DNA of 64,000 bases from Cerrena zonata (Eukaryota > Basidiomycota > Agaricomycetes > Polyporales > Cerrenaceae): the NCBI GenBank assembly GCA_038087015.1, contig JASBNA010000019.1:124001-188000 (forward strand), in the 5' to 3' direction. Made by a program: the position numbers and the translations under genes. A model generated the notes under the pieces. The model worked only from the letters and a program-made list of their open reading frames with translations, had not been told where the DNA came from and ran no database searches. How positions within the stretch are numbered: position 1 is the stretch's first letter; each line of letters opens with the position of its first letter. Below, in pieces: positions 44,653-56,423 of the stretch.

Positions 44653-46798
44653 GGAATTTATAGATAGTGTACTCTACCTCACGAAGCTGAACCAACTCTA
44701 CGATGCGAAATCCCATAACTCATTGCGCGTTCGTAAACCCATTATTTATACCTGCTCTAGGTTCTTTCGATGGGTGAGCTCGTCGACAGGGGTTTCTCCG
44801 ACATGTATCTCGCATTCGATTAATGTTCCTAGTACTGAGCGGAACCCATAGAGGGACGTCCGACTGGAGTCCGAAACGTCCTTCGTGTCAGAAGCATATC
44901 CAACTCGAAGATTCCTCAACGCATGCTAGGCATGAGAACCTCGAGAGTCGCTCTCTGGAAACCCCAGAGTTGCCTAGAGATGAGACGAGATCCTTGATTT
45001 TGGGACCACAGTGCGCCCAATGTAGTATAGAATTCACGATCAGCGTCGGTTGGGAAAAGTTGTCCTCATCGACGACAAGTCAAGTTCCAATGATGAGAGT
45101 TTCGAGGTACGGCGACCAGATATTTTCTATGGTTCTATCGATGAAGTTAGTCGTTCTGAGTACATATAGGGCGTGGCAAGCTGCCAAAGATTCGAGGAGT
45201 AGAGTAAATGGAGTAGAATCATGACCGTAATCGACGAAATGGCTCGTATGGTGGTGTTCTAGAGTGAAATGTCGAAGCTATGCGCGGCAAGCATGTCCAC
45301 GCTTTAACGTCTAGCGCAGGACAATGTAATTATAAATAGAGGTATCACTAGAGTCGAAGGTTGCGGAAACTCGATAACAGCCCCCCAGGGGCGGCTGGTT
45401 GCTTTGGTAGCGAAGATCATGATTCCAAGGGCTAGCCGAAGAGTATGGAACCAGTCGAGCCAAAGAGAGTGTAAGTGATTGTAAGCCAACTGTATAGCTC
45501 AATGACAAGGTAGCGTGTCCCTAGAGACCGAGACCATCGTTAGAGTGTGCTTTAAGATGAGAGTAGAAAGCGAAGCGAATGAGTGGGCGAAATACTGTAC
45601 GGATAACGGAGTAAGAAAGATCCCCTAGAGTAACTGGGTGCATGATCTCAACGGATAATATCAAGAAACTGGTCGATCACAGAATCACCGTCAAACAGGA
45701 ACAAGCGGAGTTTGTTGCTCAAAGTCAAACCGGAGCGACGAGGTGTTAGAGCATGATACCTAGAAAGTCGGCTTTCTACCGACGAAAAAAGGACGTCGAG
45801 GAAACGCATAACATGCTGTGTGAGCTAGACTGGAGGTGCTTTCGTTGATATATCCTTGTTGGCACTGAGTAGGACAGTGTACGCTTCATCCCTAGTTTAG
45901 TAGGTACCAGTGGGATTTGAGAAGATTGGTACAAATGGAATCCAACTGAGCCAGAGAACTATTGAACGAGGCGACAACAGCAAAAATAAAACCAGGAAGA
46001 ATGCCCCAGATAAGGACGTCGGCAAAAGAAATTCATGGATGACCTTGATACTCACCCCAGTTTCGAAACTAACAACAATGACCCGCCGGAACGGGATTGA
46101 GCTTGATAACAAGGATGACTACGCTCCCCCAATCTACAAAAGCGAGATTAGCACATTAACAAAACACTCACAGTATCCGAGACCCATATAAGTAACCTCC
46201 TAGACTATGGACTATTCTGCTGAGCATACGGAAGACTGAGGTCATGGCAGAGTCAATGGGCAAGCTTCAAGCATGGCAGTAGAAAGGGCGAGAGGGGGTG
46301 GTTAACTTGAAAGAGGGATATGAAGGCAACGATTGAGACGCGGAGGGTTAGTACTAACTTAGTAGTATAGATACGCCGGATGCCCAATACCCAACAAAGA
46401 TCAGCAAAGCCATCGCCGAAAAGCTAAAGACTAGCATCAGAGAGAGCCAAGGCTGTCTTCAATCCAAGTTTTCTTCACGGCCTCACAGTCGATCGATGGA
46501 TCTCAGGGCCTCAGGCTGGCTTTGGCCATTGTTTGTCCTTGTTATGACATTAAGGCAGAAGCCATTACCGCATATAGACTACTCAGCCCGCTTATGGTAG
46601 TACCGTAAAACGAGCTGTCGAGCAATACACCAACCCGGGGTGATATATCAACAATCATATTAGTTTAGTCGTCCCTAGACCTTACCATTCAACTCAGATG
46701 CACCGGCTTACTCTAGAGTTGTCGTCTGTAATCCCATTCATAAACGTAGTGGCGTCTCTGAGTCTACACACTCATTCTATTTTACGCTCTTTAGCACG
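44653..46798. other. Gene-poor stretch with possible remains of a membrane protein
   Basis: No intact gene was found. On the minus strand between about 46640 and 45300 there are hydrophobic segments (LMLVFSFSAMALLIFVGYW, then SLSGAFFLVLFLLLSPRSIV) and one good-looking intron (about 46170-46133, ending TTTTGTAG). Stops break them up. This could be a decayed multi-pass protein gene of the kind common in mushrooms, but I cannot assign a family. The last 70 bases are the 3' flank of the F-box gene, shared with its decayed copy. Confidence 0.3.
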
Positions 46799-48295
46799 TC
46801 AATCCCTTGGATCCCTCTGAAAACTACCAACGTGGTGAACAAGAGTTGTTTCCTGTGAACATCCTGATAGAGCGAGGACGGCCATCGCTTTCATGTGACC
46901 TAGGATCTGTCGCCAAGCATTTACATCGAGTGGTCGTTTAGACTTCCCGACGTCGAACCATACATTAGTGATCGAGTCGAAGCTAGAGGTAGCAGCCCAA
47001 GCGTCGACGATGTCCCTCTCGTCGCATACGTCCCAGAAGGATTTGTACTGCCCTTCTAGATAGCAGAGATCGACGAGTCCGGATTTTACAGGAAACTTCA
47101 GGGATAGCATTGGTTTGGGAATGTGTTTTGCGCCTGGTGTGATTGGTTCGTGCCAAAGAGCGAACGAAATATCCGTATCCGGGTTGTCTGTGCATGGTGT
47201 AGCCAACCGGAACGAGCGAAATTCTGGTAGCTTCCCATCCTTGACGTTGGAGAGAAATTTCCCCCCTATAAGCTGGACAGCATTAAGGATGGATGTCTTA
47301 GAAGGATGCATTCCATGAAACTCTATAGACGTATGACATGTTTCTGGGACATCAATCATCGTCACGAGTGCAGTGGAGGCATAGCCATAGCCAACGACGG
47401 CCACCGTCAACTCCTGTAATCCATCGAGACACGCTCTCGGTTGTTTGGAATTTACGATAGAGTTGTAAGTTTGCTGAGTGTCTTGACACCGAGTAAAATG
47501 TAACTCGAGATGTAGGTGTTGAAGGCAACCCAATTCTTGGAGGGAAGTGAGGATGAGGAGGGGTGACACATCCCAATGGGCGGCTCCAGAAAGTGAAAGG
47601 GACCGTAAATCTCGTTGAATACCGGCGCGAAGCATCGAGGCATTCCAGGTAATGCCTAATACTGTAAGGTCGGATAGTTGAGGGAACGATTCACGGGATA
47701 GAATACTGCACATCGAATCAATCACCGGAGCATGTACTGTCATATGCGAATTGCCCAAATCCAGAGTCAACTTGCGCATTTGCGAAGTTTTCGCATGACA
47801 GCTAAACTCTGCCAAAAACTGCGAAAACGTGGCCGCGTAAATAACCCCACAAGTCGACAACTCGAGGGCTCGGATCCGATGACGTTGTGCCCGCAAAGCA
47901 GCGAGCGTAAGACGTAAATCATAAGGTAAAACAAACGACTTGTAGTCCAGGATGATGGAAAGAGGCATTTGGTTTGATCGGAGTAGAATCTCCCTTAGCG
48001 TTTCTGACCGCATGTGAGGCGTTACTCGGATATAGCACCATAAGGCTGGGGTATGTGATATGATGTTGTACCACAGGTGGCAAACGCGTGATAGTCGTGT
48101 CCAGGCAAAGGATCTCTGCCACGCTTCCTTGAGACTGGGGTTTATCTCCTCTGTAAAATGGAGGAGCACCATATGACGGAGGATTTCGGTGAAAAGCTCG
48201 AGAGGGACTCGAGATATGGGGCTGGACTGGCTCGGATGGTGGAGTTCGTGTTGAGTGGGATGATTGTTGTTTGAATTATCTCGCGAACGCTTCAT
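46799..48295 (-). CDS. F-box protein, intact copy
   Basis: One uninterrupted exon from ATG at 48295 (MKRSRDNSNNN); the longer frame would begin only at TTG. About 498 residues. The F-box-like segment is RVPLELFTEILRHMV, followed by RLSRVCHLWYNIISHTPALW. Leucine-rich stretches follow (IRALELSTCG, MRKLTLDLG, LRSLSLSGAAHWD, LQHLHLELHF). The C-terminal part has TSSFDSITNVWFDVG and a Trp-rich end region. In SCF ligases the F-box binds Skp1 while the rest binds the target; the target is unknown. A decayed copy lies 6.5 kb to the left on the same strand. Single-exon structure and local duplication are typical of the fast-changing F-box set in mushrooms. Confidence 0.8.
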   Translation of the reverse strand: MKRSRDNSNNNHPTQHELHHPSQSSPISRVPLELFTEILRHMVLLHFTEEINPSLKEAWQRSFAWTRLSRVCHLWYNIISHTPALWCYIRVTPHMRSETLREILLRSNQMPLSIILDYKSFVLPYDLRLTLAALRAQRHRIRALELSTCGVIYAATFSQFLAEFSCHAKTSQMRKLTLDLGNSHMTVHAPVIDSMCSILSRESFPQLSDLTVLGITWNASMLRAGIQRDLRSLSLSGAAHWDVSPLLILTSLQELGCLQHLHLELHFTRCQDTQQTYNSIVNSKQPRACLDGLQELTVAVVGYGYASTALVTMIDVPETCHTSIEFHGMHPSKTSILNAVQLIGGKFLSNVKDGKLPEFRSFRLATPCTDNPDTDISFALWHEPITPGAKHIPKPMLSLKFPVKSGLVDLCYLEGQYKSFWDVCDERDIVDAWAATSSFDSITNVWFDVGKSKRPLDVNAWRQILGHMKAMAVLALSGCSQETTLVHHVGSFQRDPRD

Positions 48296-48977
48296 GTTAT
48301 GTTGAAAGATATTCGACAAGACCTATCTTCTCGTCTGGTCAGTTAAAGATACCGTCCAAACTAAAGTCATTACTTACCAACAACGATAGAGAATGTGGAT
48401 TGAAGGGGATATCTGGAAAGACAACGGGGTCTTTGAAGAAAGGTATTAGACCGTCAGACGGCAAAGCCAGGGCATTATAACAAGTACTAGTACGTAGCAA
48501 GACTCACCCATCACACTCTGAAACACGATGCTTCGAGCGGTTGCGAATCCTTTCATTAGAGAATCTGTGATGAGAAGGGCAGTAACCAGAACGGAGAAAG
48601 TCGTCTAATTGCGGTGCCTAGAGATTGAACATGCCTCAGTTGCCAGTCCGACTTGCGCGTGTTTGTTTCCGAGTTTGAAACGGGTTAGACTGGTGGCTGG
48701 ATGTATGATGCAATGGATGGGAACAAATCCCGGTGACCTACCACATAACCTATTTCAAATCCACATCCTCTGTGATCCAGTTAGTCGCCGTTAGCCACAA
48801 ATGAAAGTAATACGGCCAAGGCAAAATCTGAAACATCATTGGTGGACAAATCACCAAGGATACAAATATACTCGTATCCACACCACCATCGCCTCCTCCA
48901 GTCTGACCTGATAAAACCCAAATTGATTCAAAAAAGCAAGGACGAAAGCAAAATAAAGATACACATAGATAATACAA
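48296..48977. other. Intergenic, about 680 bases
   Basis: Holds the promoter of the F-box gene and the 3' end of RXT3, both minus strand. A short plus-strand open frame at 48609-48794 has no support. No repeat was recognised. Confidence 0.5.
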
Positions 48978-51900
48978 TTACCGAACTTCAATTACTTCAC
49001 TCGTCTGCTCAGCCCATCGCCAAGTCTTGACTTCAAGTTTAAACCCCCTCCTACTCCCATTTTCCACCTCACCGCTCAACACATTGAGCCCATCTTCCGT
49101 AAAGTCTAGATTATCCTCTCCGAGGTCTCGCTGCAGGACCTGTATAGTGGTAGTTTTTCGAACATCTTGAGGCGCCTCGGATGGTGTGACAAGAGGATAT
49201 GATGATGCGGAAGGGACAGGAGTGACAGCAGGTTCAGTATTCGGCTGCGCCGTAGTGGAGCTTTCATCCATAGTGCTAGAAGTCTCTTCACTATCTTTCA
49301 CAGCAGCCGGAGGAGCTGAGGCAGTCTCCGTATCGCTCTTGGGAGGCTCAACGATATCCTCGGTACGACCAGAAGGTTCAGCATCGGGGATCTCGATATC
49401 CTTATCCTGGGCAACCGCCTCTTTGCTCTCTTCAACGACCAACGCAAGAGAATACTGCAGAGATTTTCGATCTTCAGTAGACGCATTCTCCTTGTCACGC
49501 TCGTCAGAACCAGATTGAGGTTGAGGTCGCAAAATAAACGTCTCGGACGAAGTTTCCAACACAACAGAACGTCCAGATGAATTCGAAGAGCTGTCGGTTC
49601 GTGTACCACTATCTGAACCTGTCTGAGGAGAGACGCGTCGTCGTTTGCGTGATCGCTGTCCTTCGGAATGTTCTTGACCTGGTGATGGGAATAGAGTAGA
49701 ATGAAGGCTCGATGGATGGTACTTGTAACTACATTCAAAGTTAGCAAAAGTAATTTACGTTTAGGCAACGGAGAAACCATACCTGATATCCATCCATCCC
49801 GGCTGCTTGCCAAACACCAAAGTCCTCGAAGCACACAATTCAGCATCATCGATGTCCATCTTCTGTTTGAGAGTTGAACTCGATTCATCAAACACCGAGG
49901 AATACGACGTCAACCTCCTCCGTTTCCGCCTGCTGATGGAATTCGACAACCCTAATGTCGACCGACGTTCGGAATATTCGAGCATACGCTGCGTTCGATT
50001 CTGAAGACTGAGCGAATGAGCAGACCCAGGCTGCAAGATAAACCTCGTTCAGAAACCACACTCAAAACAAACAGTGGGGGAGAGATACACACCTCAACAA
50101 ACTCCGCACCCAGAATCTCAAACCCAGCACCATCATGTCCATTCCCCCACCCCGCACTCAACAAATCCCTCCCATCCCCAAACTCATCCCCCTCCACCTT
50201 CCCTCCTCTACTCTTCCCATTCGCACTCGCATTCTCAACATACTCCGCCCCACATCCCCCAACAAACCTCGCCTCCCTCGTCAACCTCACCACCACCCTC
50301 AAATCCCTCCCACCCAACTTCTCCCTCCTCAACGTCTTCCAATCCGTCTGTCCAGCATGGACCACAGAACACACTACATCCGAATCATCGGTATATACTC
50401 TCCGTTTCCCGACGACTTCGTATGGATGTGGTCCACGACGTGAATGGTGGTACGGCATACCAGATTGAAGATGAGATAGGAGTTGGGGAGTGCTGAAGAG
50501 CGGATTGAAGGAAGGAATGAGAGCTCCTCCCCATAATCTTGGGTGTTTTGGTGGGCGCGTATGTAGGAACCCACAGGGTATGAGGATAGTGAGGTGAATC
50601 TCCCTGGGCTCGGGGTCCTTGGCAGAGAGCGTTAGAGCTGTATTCGGCATGGGCGTTGGACCTTGAGGTACTTCAGCGGCATACGGAGGATCTGGGAAGT
50701 CGGTGAATGGGAATGGTAAATTGGGGTACACGAATGTTCCCAAATGCAGTGGTGGCAGACTCGGTAAAATAGGACGAGGTGGTGAAGGAGGTGAATGTTG
50801 ATGCATGAACGTCTGTGGAGGGATCGAGAATGATTGAGGTGGAGGTGGAGGTGGTGAGCGACGATGAGGGAAAGGCATAGGACCTGGGTTAGCAAGTCCA
50901 TGCGGATGTGTATGCGAGTGTGGATGCTGGTGTGGGTGTTGATGTTGATGAGGAGGGACATGAGGATGAGGATGGTGGTGATGTATATGGTGTGCGTGTA
51001 AATGAGACTGAGGTTGTAAATCTCGTGGAGGATGTCCTTGTACCATAGGTCCATTGGACACTTTCACCGACGAAGGTGAAGGTCCCATACCAGACTTTTG
51101 TGAACCCATACTATCACGACGATCTACACCACCCGGACCAACAATACCAAAGGGAGGCGGTTGCATCCCACTAGGACCTTCCTTCATCGACTTGCTCGGT
51201 CTGCTCATCCCAGGTGCAGACGGTGGGGGTTGATTATGCGGATGATGATGGTGAACGACATGGTGATGATGGAACCCGGGTGCAGGTGGACCAGAAAGAC
51301 CCTGTCTCTCTCTCCTCCTCTCCATCTCCTCTCGTTCACGAGGAGGCATGCGTTCTCGCTCTTTCTCCCTCTCCCTCTCTAGCTCTCGTTCACGTTCAAG
51401 CCACACATGGTCGACTTGCGGCCTCGGTTCCGGCATCCACCCATGCTCATCCCGAGACTTTCTCTGATTCATCTCTCTCATCCTAACCTCCTTGATCTCC
51501 TGCTCTCTATCCTTCTCTTTCTGGCTCAGCTTCCTCGATCTCGGAGGTGGATACTTCGGAGGACCATTAGCCGCCGCGAATCTCTCCCTCTCCTCCTGCT
51601 CTCTCTGGTCTCTGTGCATCTCCTCGAGAATCCTATCCCTATACCTGGGATCACCCTTCTCCAACTCTATCCTCAAGAACCTCTCTCGTTCATCCTTGTC
51701 AATCGGACTGGGTACAGCCATACCTCCATACGTCCCAGACACGAACCCAGGTCCCGGGGGCGGCGGCGGTCCAGAACTCGAGCCAGACGTCGATCGTTGG
51801 TTTGGCGGAAACCTTGTCCATTGTGACTGAGGGTGTGGACCAGGCGGAGGAGGATTCATGAACTCTCTATCACCTTCCCGCCGTGGATCGCGTTCTCGAG

Positions 51901-54216
51901 CAGCTCGTTCCTCTTGATACATCCTCTCCCGTTCACGCTCTCTCATCTCCCTCTCTCGTATACTCCTGTCCATCTCACGATCTCTCTCCATCCTCTCTCG
52001 CTCAAGCCTCGCCAACGCTCTCTCCCGCTCACTATCCCCAGGTCCCAAGTTAAGCCCAGCACCCATGCCCGGTCCTGTCAACGGCTCCCTCTCCCTCTCG
52101 CGTTCTCGCTCACGTCCTCTCTCCATGTCTCTGTCTCTGTTTTTCGGGTACGGTCCGTGTAGGATAGGAGGAGCATTCATCGCAGAGCCTGGGTTACCGC
52201 TGCTCCCAGACAAGGAGGGAGGAAGAGCTCCCGGTCCTGCCAATGATGTATTCGGACCCGGGAGACCACCGTTCCCCATTGGTGACAAAACCGGACCCGG
52301 ACCCGGCCCGGCACTCCGTGGACCTCCTCGTTCAAGAAATTCGTCACTTTGTCGACGGTCGCGTTCACGGTCGATGTTTCGGTATGGAGGACCCATCGAA
52401 GGTGAGGGTAGTGAAGAGTGTGGGTGAGATGACGGAGGTGGACGTTGGAGACTGCCCATAGCTGGAGAGGCAGAGTTGCGTCCGGGAGGTGCTTGAGAGC
52501 TTGTGCTGAATGAACGAGAGCTTCGGACATGTTGAGGTAAGAAAGGTTGAGGAGGTTCGGAGTATAGTCCTGGTCGTGGACTGGGGTTAAGAGAGCGAGG
52601 ATCACGTTCACGCTCACGTTCTCGTTGTTCACGCTCCCATTCTCTTTCTCGTTCCCTTTCTCGTTCAATAAACCTCTCGCGATCTCTGCTGCTGTCTCGC
52701 TCTCGCTCTCGATTGTCAGGTGGGTACATTGAAAGAGGACTAGGTCCACCCGGTGCAGAGATTGGGTGCCCTCCCGCAGATCGAGGTGCTGGAGGCATAT
52801 ACATGGTCGAAGGTGAATTGGGAATCGAGTGTGGGTGTGGATGTGGTAGACGAGACGGAGGTGGTCGATGGGAGAATGGAGGTTCACCTTGATATGGTGG
52901 TTGACCAGATCCGGGTGGAGGTAATCCTGTCGAGGCCATATGTGTTAGCATTTGCGATGGTAATGGTAGAGGACAGGTAAGAGATGCTTGAAAAAAGAAG
53001 CACAAAAGAAATGTCATTGACGCCCCCACATCGTCATGTTGGGTAGTCTCTCTAGATGACTCTGGGGAGTGCCCAGGCCATCGAAAACCAAGAGGGAAGA
53101 CGAGCTAAAGAAGGAAGAAATAGACGAAGAAAGGAAGGTATAGCGCATTCGATCGGGAAGAGACACTAGCATGGATACAATTTGCAAATTAATGCAAGTC
53201 CCGTCAAGAACGACGTTGTGTTCCGGCTGCAAGCATAGATACAGATGAGAGACGACCCCGTTCTGCTGAGAGGTCCGCATCATGAAGTGACAAGCAACCT
53301 CTTGCACTTTGTCAAAGCAAAGACGAATACCGCAAGGTTGAACATACGCTCTACGCGACCAAAGCTGCGGGGCAACCGAAAAAAAGATTCCGTGCCTCGG
53401 TTGCTAATTTAAGGTTTGATCGTCATGAGGTCAGAGTACGTGATGCTTCCTTGTCGCAAATGCACCCAGAAGAAAAGAAGAAAGGATTGAAAGAAAGGAC
53501 GCACCAGGCGGACCCATGGGGTGATAGCCAGCTTCATGTGGGGGTTGTTGAGGCTGCGGCGGGGGTAAAGCGATCTCTGATCGACGGTGTTTGAGGTCAT
53601 ATTGTTCGGACACCAGGCTGCTGGGAGGGGGGAGCCAATTGCTGGACTGACTGTGACTCCTCGGGCGTTGTTCCACCATCATGGAGTCTCTTTCACGCTC
53701 GCGGTCTCGGTCTCTATCCCGATCACGTTCTCGCTCTCGAAGGTCGACATGGTGAGGTAAATGTTCATGTGGCTGTGGTGGATAACTCTGAGACTGGTGT
53801 GGCTGATGGTGGTGGGTCGGTGGCGGTGGTTGGGAATGCGAGTGAGGAGGAGGGTGGTAGGAGGGTTGGGGTGGAGATCCTGGTCTAGAGTAGCGTGACT
53901 GGGGTGGGGAGCGAAAGGGCGGGCCTGAGGGTGGGAGAGGTGGCGGGCCCGATATCCTCTCTCGTTCATGGAGAGGCGGGGGTGGGTAGTTTCGAGAATC
54001 GTCTCTGGGAGGAGGAAGACGGGGCTCGAGGCGTTCTCGTTCTCGTTCGCGCTCTGTGCGCTCTCGTAATTCCCGTTCACGATCGCGGTCTTGTTGCTGC
54101 TGTTGTCGGTGCCGTTCTTCCTGCTGCTGGCGCTCCTGTTGCTCGCGTTCGCGCTGCTGCTGGCGTCGTCTGTGGTCGTCAGAGGGCGAGTCCTGGAGAA
54201 GGGCGGCGACGTTCAT
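48978..54216 (-). CDS. RXT3: RXT3, subunit of the Rpd3L histone deacetylase complex
   Basis: Starts MNVAALLQDSPSDDHRRR at 54216. Exon 1 (to 53505) is a Gln/Arg/Glu-rich then Pro/His-rich region. A 578-nt intron (53504-52927) follows; its acceptor and branch site (GCTAAC) are good. Exon 2 has long Arg-Glu arrays and His/Pro stretches. The Rxt3 domain begins near 50780 (LGTFVYPNLPFPF, ILIPCGFLHTR, RPPKHPRLWGGALIPSF) and has the family core VVGKRRVYTDDSDVV, VHAGQ. Three more exons carry SRRKRRRLTSYSSVFDES and the acidic Ser-rich end, with stop at 48978. RXT3 is a peripheral subunit of Rpd3L, which removes acetyl groups from histones H3/H4 at promoters. It is about three times longer than the yeast protein, mostly from low-complexity sequence. 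Confidence 0.85.
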
Positions 54217-56423
54217 GGTGGGTGGCAAAGAAGAGATGGCTGTCAGAAGGGGCGGATGATGAGAAAATGACAGGGGGCGCCAATACGAAGCGTGGACGGC
54301 GAGACAGGGTACCCTAGCCGAATATGTGATCAAGCGGTCACAGGGACCACTATTAATGCAAATCGAGATCCCCTTATCACTCTCTCTCCAGTCGCCCTCC
54401 CCACTCTATTTCTCTCTTGCCTACTCTCTAGACCTGTACTATGAAGCCTGGCCTTGCCACAAACACGACTGCAAAATGAACCACCCATTTACGTTGGCAG
54501 CGTAGGTCAGAAGGTCTTGTCGACTGCCACCAACGGCTTCGATCACACTAGATCTCAGATCTACCCTCATTGGGCGAGCAGACGCACACGCGAATCTCCG
54601 TTGATCTGCACAAAATTCATATGTTTCTCAGCTTTCTTGTCGTTCAACCGTTACCAACATTATCACAAAACAGTACACCTGCACCTGTGTGCTTCAGGGA
54701 ATACTTTTCTCGCGTCCAAACCGCTGCGATAGCCTCGATACCGACGGTATCCCTACGATCCGAACCGCCCGATCTGCAATTCACTTTCCAGGGCAAGCGT
54801 TGGCAGGACACACGGCCTTCATAATTCAAATCCAAAGCAGCCGTGAGATGAAGCCTCTAATCGTCCCGACAGCCCCAGAATGTCTCTAAACCTTAATCAC
54901 AAGCTGGTCAAAGTATACTATATGCATTTTCCTCTTGTATTTGCTGTTTCACAGGAGCTCATGGAAATATGTCCCTCATTAACGCAGTATCCCCGAGGAG
55001 GTTCTAATGGGGTTCTCAGCTTCTGTTATCTCCAGTTCTCGAAACTAGGGTGTCAACTTATTTTCGTGGCATCTCTCGGCAACGAAACCTCATTCCATCT
55101 TTTTGACGTCATGGAATGTATTCATTTGGCTTAGAGACCAGCCTCATGTCGTAGGTTGGGTCGCCAATGACATTTACAAGTGAGTACCACTACATTGACA
55201 CCATGTCACTGACGGATAAGCCTGAGTAACAGTTACCACGCATCCCCGATCAAATTTAACGAATCTGGGATCCAACGAGCTCAGGAGATACATCGCCAAA
55301 CACCTGACGAAATTGACAAGTACAAGGAAATATTTCGAAGGGATACAGAACGATCGCTCACTATATGAGTCGCTGTTGTCTGAATGCTCGAGATCCCGAT
55401 TCCTACTCGAGATCCTCCGAACGATGTTCATAAAGTACCTGTCAACGTGCCGCCTATATGCTCGTTGGCTTGCCCGGATCCCCGATGCACGTCGTCCAAG
55501 TAATAACGTAACACTCGAATAGAGCATCTTCGGACGACGTCTACGGAGTAACCACAGACGACTCTCTCGAACCATGACCATGGCAGTCCGTTCAACCCCA
55601 TGCAGAACGAACTCGTAACTCTGATGTCAACATCACACGATCCCAATTCTAGTCATCCACCTTCCCCGAAATACAATATCCCCATCGATGGTTCTTTGTC
55701 TTGGTTGACAGGTCAGATCCTCGATCCAATCGCAAATCCAGCGCTCCGAGAAACCTCTTCGCTTCCCATCCCAACCTAGAAAACTCTCGTCCTCAATGCC
55801 CATATCTTCTTCAAGTTCTATTCCAAATTTCTATTCCAAATTCTGTTCTGTTGAAAGCCGGTGCTTATATGACAGCCTCGCGTGAACTCCTCGAGACGGT
55901 TCTTCAACTTCTTATCATTATCATTTTCATTGTTTTGTTATACTTTTGTTTTTGTATAGCTCCCGTCGTCTTCCTAGTACAATCAAATCGATATTTGACT
56001 CTCGTGGCTCACCACCGTAGGCTTGAATTTGTTCGATCTCGTTTTCTCTCTGGAACCCGAACGCAGCGTATAGCTCCACATTTGACTATACCATCTCACC
56101 AGAATTTCTCCTAGCAGTAGAATAGACGACCTAAGAAGTCGACCTTCCACCCGATTAAAGACGACCACATAAACCAGTGCTTTATATTAGTGAAAAAGAA
56201 ACTTGGAAACTTCATTACAATGACGCGAACAATGTGTATGCAAAGCGGAAAAGCAATGGAGCAGGACTAAAATAATACAACGGAAACACTGATACTAACC
56301 CCCCTCCCCCCTCGAGCAATTGTCAATTCTCTAATATGAGTATGGAATAATCCACGCATATGTTCTCCCTCCCTCACCTCCTATGATTAGGATATAACCC
56401 CATCTACAATTAGAAAAACTATC
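54217..56423. other. 2.2 kb gene-poor stretch
   Basis: No gene could be supported. Open frames of 60-140 codons occur on both strands, including a 137-codon one at 55701-56114 with a hydrophobic segment (LLQLLIIIIFIVLLYFCFC) and no recognised family. The RXT3 promoter is at the left (CT-rich near 54370-54440) and the YRB2 3' end at the right, where a C-rich tract lies near 56298-56313. Confidence 0.5.

Noticed and set aside
44823..45224. 133-codon plus-strand open frame in the gene-poor stretch
   Set aside because: Unremarkable composition, no family pattern, and probably antisense to the decayed minus-strand sequence.
52177..52887. 236-codon minus-strand frame rich in His and Leu
   Set aside because: It is an alternative frame of the repetitive RXT3 exon, not a separate gene.
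55174..55581. 135-codon minus-strand open frame
   Set aside because: No recognisable domain, no homologous neighbour and no convincing promoter or splice signals.
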